In this document: positions 56,929 to 64,000 of the stretch, piece after piece | Numbering within the stretch: the first letter of the stretch is position 1 | How the letters are laid out: each line of letters begins with the position of its first letter | Assembly: GCA_022478985.1 (NCBI GenBank) | Contig: JAKSZP010005651.1 | Coordinates: 22,436-86,435, forward strand | Direction: 5' to 3' | Source of the DNA: Massospora cicadina | Lineage: Eukaryota; Entomophthoromycota; Entomophthoromycetes; Entomophthorales; Entomophthoraceae | DNA length: 64,000 nucleotides | Program-made: the position numbers and the translations under genes | The notes under the pieces: model-generated | Seen by the model: only the letters and a program-made list of their open reading frames with translations | Databases searched by the model: none | What the model was told of the DNA's origin: nothing

Positions 56929-58008
56929 ATGGATAATCACACACAGGAAAGATGGGTGACTTTAATAACAAAAATAATACAACATGGGCGAGCATCATGG
57001 CAAGCGGTGCGCTTAACGGTGCAACTAAGGGCAAGAAACGCCCTGGAGGGGGACCAGGAACCCAATCCACAAAGAAATTGCAAACCTTACACCGTCTGGG
57101 TTTATGGTATTCACTGTAAAGCACGCGCAATATATGTACATTCAGTTCAACCAACCCTTGTCAAAGGTGAAGCATGTGATTAGACTCTTCCTTGAGGATA
57201 AGTCACCGACCCTGTGGGAGAAGACATGTGAGGCACAGCCCTCACTTTTTTCTCATGCAGTGTATGTAGCCACCAACAACATGGGCCACAGCTGGATCAA
57301 TATTTGTTTTAAAACAGCTGATGAAGCAGATGCCGCAGCAAAAATCTGTGTGGAGGTTGCCCTCCCCAAGGGCAAAAATTGTGTGCACCGCGCGCATCAG
57401 ATGGAACAAAGCAAAAACTTTGTTCATCTCTTTTGACTCGCTCCCCACCAACCTTCCTTGTAAGGTAATTGAGGAGGAGCTCCGCAAAGGTCTCATGGCC
57501 TACGGAGTAAATTCAGCAACTTGAATTACAGCAATTTCGCCTGATGCCCAACCTGTGCATGGGCAAAGCTATCGCCGTAATCAACCCCTTCCCAGAAGTG
57601 GAAGAGGACTTATCCAGAATTCCCCACACAGCAGAATTTCACTTCACAGATGGGGGCCATCCAGCTGCATTCTGAGTTACACCGGAATGTGCACCGCCCA
57701 TTTGCAACCACTGCAGCTCACTGGGCCACAAGGAACACGCATGCCCTGTGAAAGAGGGCTTAATGGAAAATGATTATTGTGAGGAAGAAATGGATGAAGA
57801 TAATGAAAACTTCGCCAAAATAACTGATGGTCACCACCCATTCCACTGGGGAGAAGATGGACTATACTCCATCGTGGACCCAGTTACATGCAAAGAGCGT
57901 AAAGTGGCACAAAAAGCCTGCAAGCAAGCAGTGGCTGAAGCAGCAGCACATGTGGAGTCTGCCATTAACCCTGGACAAATTCAGGAGGATATTTCAGATA
58001 TTTACTGA
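56929..58008 (+). pseudogene. LINE E ORF1, broken
   Basis: ATG 56929 opens MDNHTQERWVTLITKIIQHG. After a shift near 57110, the core reads LFLEDKSPTLWEKTCEAQPS, SHAVYVATNNMGHSWINICF and CVEVALPKGKN. This core shows the same WEK...AVYVA pattern as in copies A, C and D, which supports the frame choice there. After another shift come MPNLCMGKAIAVINPF, and the knuckle CNHCSSLGHKEHACP (about 57705-57750; CX2CX4HX4C intact). An acidic segment and an alanine/lysine-rich helix end at 58008. Confidence 0.88.
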
Positions 58009-58389
58009 TACAACCGATCAGAACAATATGCCCAGGTAAAAAATTTTCACAGTAACCTGACTGAGTCACAAAGTGACATCAGTCATGCACATACTGAGGA
58101 GCAATGCAACTGCAATTTGGGCAAAAATGCGGTGCACAATTCACCAAAGTTGAACCTCAAAAATATAGAATCCAATCAACAATCCGAATCAAATCAACAT
58201 GTAATTCTGTGCGGGAAAGGTTGATGCAAATGCAAAAAACTGCAATTCCCATGAATCATTGAGTCAGATCAAGGGTACCAACAATGGCTGTGAAAGAGTT
58301 GGAGTACAGACGCGGAGCATGGCCAGAATAGCCGCGGTGGGATAGGGTCAGAGGGCCCTCCCAACCGCTCCTGAGGCGTCGCAGGCACC

Positions 58390-61300
58390 TCAGTGTCAAT
58401 AGGGATGCTAAACATTGTGGGAGCCAGGGCTCATACAACCCAAGCCAAAAAGCTGGAATTCCTGTGAAAACCTTTTGTAGACATCTTGACCATCCAAGAA
58501 ACCCAGTGTCTACAAGGGGTAGAAGGATCCTGGTTAACCAGGGTCGCACCATCACAATCAGTATGGACGCCTCACTGTGGGGTGATCGTCTAAAACAACA
58601 AAAAATTTTAAATTACAAATTTGTCATCACACTTACACGGTTGAGTTCTGGTAGCAACAATTACATTTTAAGAGGAAATAATTTTGATAGCATGTGTCTA
58701 TGCACTATGCACTGCAAACTGAGAGAAAACAATTTTTTGAAAAAAATTTTTACTCTCACTTTCCCACCAGATACAATTTTGTTAGGCGATTTCAACTGCT
58801 GGGATAACCCTGATATGGATCAATGGCCTAATCCCAGGGGAAACCCACCTGGACACAAAGAATTCCACAAAATGAAGGCATCTCTTGGCCTACAGGATGC
58901 TCTCCCCCCAGTTCACCACTCCTTCCCCACATGACGTGGCCCAACATATGTGAGGGAGCGCTCATATTGATGAGTCACATTGACCACATCCTCATCTCGC
59001 AATCCCACCGCTCAAGAATCTCCAAATTTACAACAAAAAAGATCAATTTTTCTGACCACTGATTGGTTACGTTGCAGTTAGCGCCAACCCAATCCCACAC
59101 ACAGGTGTCGCCTTGGAGAAAGCTTCACCCAGAAAATATAAAATTGCCTGAGATATCTGACTGGGTCAAAAACGAGGCTACAAACCCAGAATTCACAGCC
59201 CCATTCACTTCAGATCCCATTGGAACAAGGGAAAATTTCAAAAAGGATTTAATCAACAAAACCTGACATATTGCATCACGTAAGTACACCGTGGACACGG
59301 CCACAATCAAGAGTACCTTGGTAGAACTAGACCACCTGGAGATAAATACTCCAAGATCTGGCTATAGCCCCAACTGGGGACGCAAATGGGCAGAAATATC
59401 TGCCCAACTTAACAATCTCATCTTCAAATACCAACACAGAATCAAAGTATCAAACAAAGGTAAGTTCATAAAGGAAGGCAAAACCTGTTTGACATACTTT
59501 TTCTGCCAATTCCAATCCCACATAAACCAGCCCGTGTGCATACAGGTCTGCAAGGCCAACAGCACTGTGGCAACTGACCCAGAGGAGATCAAGGTGGAAG
59601 TACACCATTATTACACCGAATTATATTGCAAAACGCCAACAGATTCACAAAAAATTAAAGAATTTATACAAACTGCTGAGATACAAAGTACACCACCAAA
59701 TTACAACATACTATCCCTAATTACACGGGAGGAGCTTTGGGAGACAATTCGCGGTGCACCACATAGGAAATGCTCAGGGTCTGATGGGATACCCTACGAA
59801 TTTTACAAAAAATATTTTCAACAAATCGCCCCCCTTCTATTGGCATCTATGAACCAGTGCTTGGAGGAAACATGCCTACTACCAGGAGGCCATGAATCCC
59901 ACGTTATAACCTTGTATAAAAAGGATGACAAGTTGGACCTGGCCAACTGGCGCCCAATTGCACTCTCCAACAATGACACAAAAATTCTAACAAAAATTTT
60001 AGCAGCCAGATTAGGCGCAATTTTATCTGACGTCCTATCACCCAACCAGTTTGGGTTTATACCTTGGCGTTCAATCTGGAACTACATCACCTGTTGCAAA
60101 CATTTGTCAATCCAAAGCAAATGGTGCCCTAGTCTTCTTGGATCAGGAAAAGGCGTATGACCGAGTTAGCTGGCCATACCTAAAAGAATGTCTACATGCC
60201 TTCAAACTCCCACCTAGATTTGTAAAATGGGCGATGCTCCTAACAGAATCTGCAACCATGGCTGTATGCGGCCCTGAATTTTTAACAAACAAGATTAAAC
60301 CACACAGAGGGCTCAAAAAAGGGGATCCCCTCAGCCCACTGCTATACAATTTCAGCTTTGACCCACTCCTCCAAATAACTGACACACGTCTCATGGGGAT
60401 AACCGCACAAGGACAACCAACAGTCAAGATACTGGCCTTTGCGGATGACTGCGTAGCAGGTATAGCAAACAATGAAGATGACTGACAGCTGGATTGCACT
60501 CTAGAGGATACTCCAAGGTGATCAATGCATAGCTCAACAAAAGAAAGACATAAATCATCATCTTAGCCAAATACACAAACAACTGGGCCACAACATCAGA
60601 ACCTCATACCAACACATGAAGAAAAAACCAAATCATTTTACCCTTTGCAACACCTCCCACCACCACTTCTATCTGACACCTTGTAATTTGGCTAGAATCA
60701 GGGGGATATGCTAATGAGACAATGGAAAGTAGCCTGTTACAACGGGTATCCAAACGCGTCGCCTCCCTCAAGGGAAGAACCCCAGGATTAACAGGGCGAG
60801 TTATAGTTGCTAACTCGCTCATCACCCCAATACTATGGTACCCAGCCCACGCGATCGCCTTCTCACCTATCTTTATAACTTCAATCCACACGCTTATCCA
60901 GGGCTGGCTGTGGCCTGGCTCTCACCCTCCTATATGGATGGAAACACTATTTGGCCCACGCTCAAGTTGAGGCATGGGACTAATAGATTTTGAGAGCCAC
61001 GCCAATCACATCCTAGGTACCTGGATAAAAAAAACCTTGCTCCAGACCTCCCGCAACAACATTGGTCCAGAGCAGCAAGGATTAACTTTGCACAGGCGCT
61101 CAAATTAACCAACCCATATAGTCTATCCAGACTACTTACATACCTTGCCAAACACCCTACTGCAACGGGTCCGCATGGAACCTCCCCTCATTTCAAACAT
61201 ATCCTCCAAACTATCCGCCATATGGGATGTACCATAGAGAACATTGGTACTATACAGGGAAGAGGACGACCCAGCCCCCAATTCAAATTAAGAAACCCAG

Positions 61301-62001
61301 AAAACCACCCCCAGAGAGATATACTCGCAACAACCCCAAACATAGTTAGGATAGAATACCTAGATATTTTGGACATTCCCTATGATTTAACCACACAGAA
61401 GGCAGCGTGGAAAATGACTCACCACCCACTCCTACAGCTGAGTATAAGAGCAAACGCCTGGCGCTGTATGATAAGGACCTATAGGATGGCGGACCGCTCC
61501 AACTCCCTCCATGAAACATGTGCAGTATGTGAAGGGGAGGGATCCCTACATCACCGCCTAGAAACATGCCCCCCAAACCAAAGCTATATGGCAGGAAGTC
61601 GCACGCCTGCTTAAGATTCAAAGTGAATAGGAATTCTCAATATCAAAGAGCATCTTCGTGCTCCATATCGAGTTACCAATCCCATCTACCCTCCACTCCC
61701 TAATAATACCCATTGCAATGTGGACAATCCACACAATTGCATTAGATGCGTTCAAAGGCACGGTCTCAACCATTCATGGGCTTATTAACAGATTCCATGT
61801 CCACTTACCGGAGCACTTCCAAGCCTAGCTCTATGGATATATGAGATCAAGGCAAAAGCGCTCATAGAATCATGGTTCCCACTCTGGTTCCTCCACACAG
61901 ACCCTTTCCTTCACACCTGCTCCATAGCAGGGGAAACCCCCTTGGAGTAGTGCACCAACCCCCCATACCTGGCAGTCCTGCTGGCAGCAGGGGTAACTTG
62001 A
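58390..62001 (+). pseudogene. LINE E ORF2 (APE endonuclease-RT), broken
   Basis: Endonuclease traces: MLNIVGARAHTTQAKKLEFL, then a TIQETQ motif (about 58490) and FSDH (about 59050). The best preserved stretch is 59291-60160: linker plus RT with KCSGSDGIPYEFYKKYF, LLPGGHESHVITLYKKD and LANWRPIALSNNDTKI. A shift near 60080 leads into 60051-60485 with VFLDQEKAYDRVSWPYL, GDPLSPLLYNFSFDPLL and FADD (60438-60449). The C-terminal finger CAVCEGEGSLHHRLETC (about 61520-61570) keeps all ligands of CX2CX7HX4C. The endonuclease half is far more damaged than the RT. Confidence 0.9.
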
Positions 62002-62110
62002 GTACCCTGGGGTGCCCAATTTTATATTTGTTGGTTATTTCCTTAGTTTTATGTATATTTGGTAATGTCCATCCCTTGGTCAGCTTACATTGGTTAAATA
62101 AATAAATATT

Positions 62111-64000
62111 ATAGAGTCAAACCCTAGAAGGAGACTTCACCCTTGGGAGTGCAAATTCTGATAAGACCCTCGAAGCCTTGACAGGGGTCAAAAGCCAAGA
62201 CGTGGTGTTGTCAGATCTTCCAGGCATAGTTTGGTATGGACACCAGATGCAATTAAGATTCATATGTCCATAATTTTGTGAAAATAAAGAGAGATACAGA
62301 CATAGAAGGGGTTATGTGGGCCAAAGGTAGTTGGCACAGACACAATGGAGAGATCTGGTAAGAGACATAACCTGCTGGTGCTGGCATCGGAGATTAGCCC
62401 CAGAACAATCATCAGCAGTGTAGCTTGCATTAAGAGAGGTTCTGGAAAGATCCTCAGCATTGTTTGCTGGCAAGAAAATAGGCACCGGAGAGCAACTAAA
62501 TACTTTGTCCTACTTGAAAATCATCACATTAATTGCTGATAGTGCATAGAGGCTGTTCCTCAGCATCAAGTCATTAGTAACCCTTGAATACATTGAAGAT
62601 TGGCTCCAGGAAATTGGGTTAGCTATTAGTGTTAGTAATAAAATAAAATACTAATTAAATTCTTATTAAATCATTTGGTCTATACTCAGCAATAGGTGCA
62701 AGTTGATCATTATGCTAAAATTCATCAGGGATTGGCCAAGGATAGATTATCAGCAGTGTAGCTGGCATTGGAGAGTGTCACTACCAAATAAATTAAGATC
62801 AGATCAGATGGTATAGCTTCTCCTGATCCTACGGTGAGAGTTCAAGGTGCCTTTAACCTTTTTGGTGTCTTATGCTTTCAGAGCCTGGATGGTGGTCTTC
62901 CCCTTAGTTCATCTTGACCTTTTGCAATTTGAGAGCGATAATGGGTTATGGTAGGTCATCTTTAGTTTTTGAGGTCCAGGTAGTTCATCCTAGGTTTTAA
63001 AGCCCAGCATAGGCTCTGGGCTAGAGGCCTAGAGCAATAATTGCTCCTCCTTCTTCCAAAATTAAGTCTTTGTGGGGAGCTTTGGGGCACCTGGCAGGGA
63101 GCACCATTTTGTCAGGATGCGGGGGATCTAATCCTAATTCTCCCTATGTTAGTTCAGGGCCCTGAAGCGGCCCTTTTGGTTAGTAGGCCCTAATGGAAGA
63201 AAAACCTGCAATAGGACCAATAGAGTATATGAGAAAAGTTATTTTCTTTGATAAAACCGTGAAGTATTTTATAGTACTTCAAGGCTATAAGTGGGATAGG
63301 AGAGAGGATTCAAAATAGGCAGAAGGTTAAAATAGCAAAGGGTAGTAGAAAGTAATTAGTAAGTTTCTAGACAATAGTTAGCAATAGAGTACATAGCTTA
63401 GAAAACTCTTGGCACAGGTTGCTAATAAGACTAATGGTAAATAAAAAGTTGAAAAAATAAATGAGTTGATTATCTCAGCTTAAATTATTAATGGGGAATG
63501 TCAGGATTCTTACTTAAACAAAGTATTTGGATACTTTGAAAGATGGGAATTGATCCCAAACTGACTGAAAAGCCCAACCTTCATTAGGGATAATCCCTGA
63601 TGAAAGTCAACAGCTATTGAAGTTGGAAATCAATCCCACTTTGATCAATAAGGCCAAACTTCTGTCAGGCATCATCCACGATGAAAGTCATATATTATAA
63701 AAATTGGTGATCAACCCTAATAAATATGGCCAAATCATGATCCCTTGCGGCCACTCAACCCTGGGGTTCAAACCCAAGCTATTAGATGAGCTCAATAAGA
63801 TCAACAGAGCTAATTAGCTTGCACTGATTCCCTTTATTTGTTATTTCTTATTAAATCTAGGCATAGGCGGCTTAGATTTTCCCTGAAACACCTCTCTAAT
63901 AACCCATATATATTTAGTATAATCAAATAACCTTACGCTTTTTCCCCTTTTCACAATTTTATGTTAAAATTGATTTATTTTTAGATTTGCTTATCCAGAC
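62111..64000. other. AT-rich DNA with small repeats, no gene
   Basis: No coding region that I can support. A direct repeat ATCAGCAGTGTAGCTKGCAT occurs at 62411-62430 and 62749-62768. A degenerate tandem array is at 63542-63740 (separate entry). The rest is AT-rich and may be older repeat DNA. Confidence 0.5.
63542..63740 (+). repeat. Degenerate tandem repeat, about 80-bp unit
   Basis: Units begin near 63542, 63622 and 63703 with TTGGAAATCAATCCCA-like sequence, followed by GGCCAAACTT and CATCATCC..GATGAAAGTCA. The third unit is partial. GGGATAATCCCTGATGAAAG here echoes CAGGGATAATCCCCAAT at about 33817, so the unit is dispersed as well. Confidence 0.65.

Larger units (their letters stand above)
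56866..62110 (+). mobile_element. LINE copy E, third family
   Basis: The 5' end is AAAAAAGCTTTTCTTTCTTG and the 3' end is GTCCATCCCTTGGTCAGCTT with a TAAATAAATAAATA tail. ORF1 is 56929-58008 and ORF2 about 58390-62001. It is clearly related at protein level to A-D and F but distinct. I could not find a convincing TSD: flanks CCCCTATACTGG and TTATAGAGTCAA do not match well. Confidence 0.93.

Noticed and set aside
56850..62125. Target-site duplication for LINE E
   Set aside because: Flanks CCCCTATACTGG and TTATAGAGTCAA have no convincing match.
63741..63795. GGGGTTCAAACCCAAG, resembling a tRNA T-arm or B box
   Set aside because: No paired acceptor stem, D-arm or anticodon arm could be formed around it.

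Overview
This is a eukaryotic, almost certainly fungal, nuclear repeat-graveyard. Nearly every long open stretch belongs to a broken retrotransposon. The rest is very AT-rich spacer, with one recognisable cellular gene remnant, ribosomal protein eL30 (26036-26403, minus), which has a 39-nt GT-AG intron. Chromodomain Ty3/gypsy elements, two-ORF APE-type LINEs, a tiny intron and a possible dUTPase-bearing gypsy element suggest a fungus, perhaps a basidiomycete with a large TE-filled genome. I cannot name the species.

Layout. 1-4342: LINE A (minus, runs off the left edge), abutting head-to-head a relic of a related LINE B (plus, 4343-6780). 6781-9332: AT-rich repeat and minisatellite holding a minus-strand element with an ORF1-like gene but no endonuclease or reverse transcriptase (a 'half-LINE'). 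9333-14626: full-length LINE C with a 16-bp target-site duplication (TSD). 15106-24787: a Ty3/gypsy element G0 (minus) with both LTRs, whose gag is split by two nested solo LTRs (20630-23648). 24788-27416: AT-rich host-like DNA with the eL30 remnant and small repeats. 27430-32838: full-length LINE F (minus) with a 13-bp TSD. 33924-62110: nested elements. A partial LTR is followed by chromovirus G1 (LINE D sits in its 5' LTR with an 18-bp TSD). G2 shares an LTR with G1 and is interrupted by a solo LTR with a 5-bp TSD, then by chromovirus G3. G3's 3' LTR is interrupted by another LTR, which is cut by LINE E (56866-62110). 62111-64000: AT-rich DNA with degenerate repeats.

The LINEs encode a nucleic-acid-binding ORF1 (CCHC knuckle) and an ORF2 with APE endonuclease, reverse transcriptase and a C-terminal CCHC finger. 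The gypsy elements encode gag, protease, RT/RNase H and integrase, with chromodomains visible in G1 and G3. No element is intact. Many stop codons and differences between copies lie at former CpG sites, suggesting methylation-linked or RIP-like decay.

The points I find most interesting are: the ORF1-only element; shared terminal motifs across diverged LINE families; lesions shared by LINEs C and D; a G0 pol frame that runs through the polypurine tract into the LTR; a perfect 15-bp-arm palindrome in a solo LTR; and the gag-poor tandem G1/G2 pair. All statements come from reading the sequence by eye; no database search or alignment program was run.
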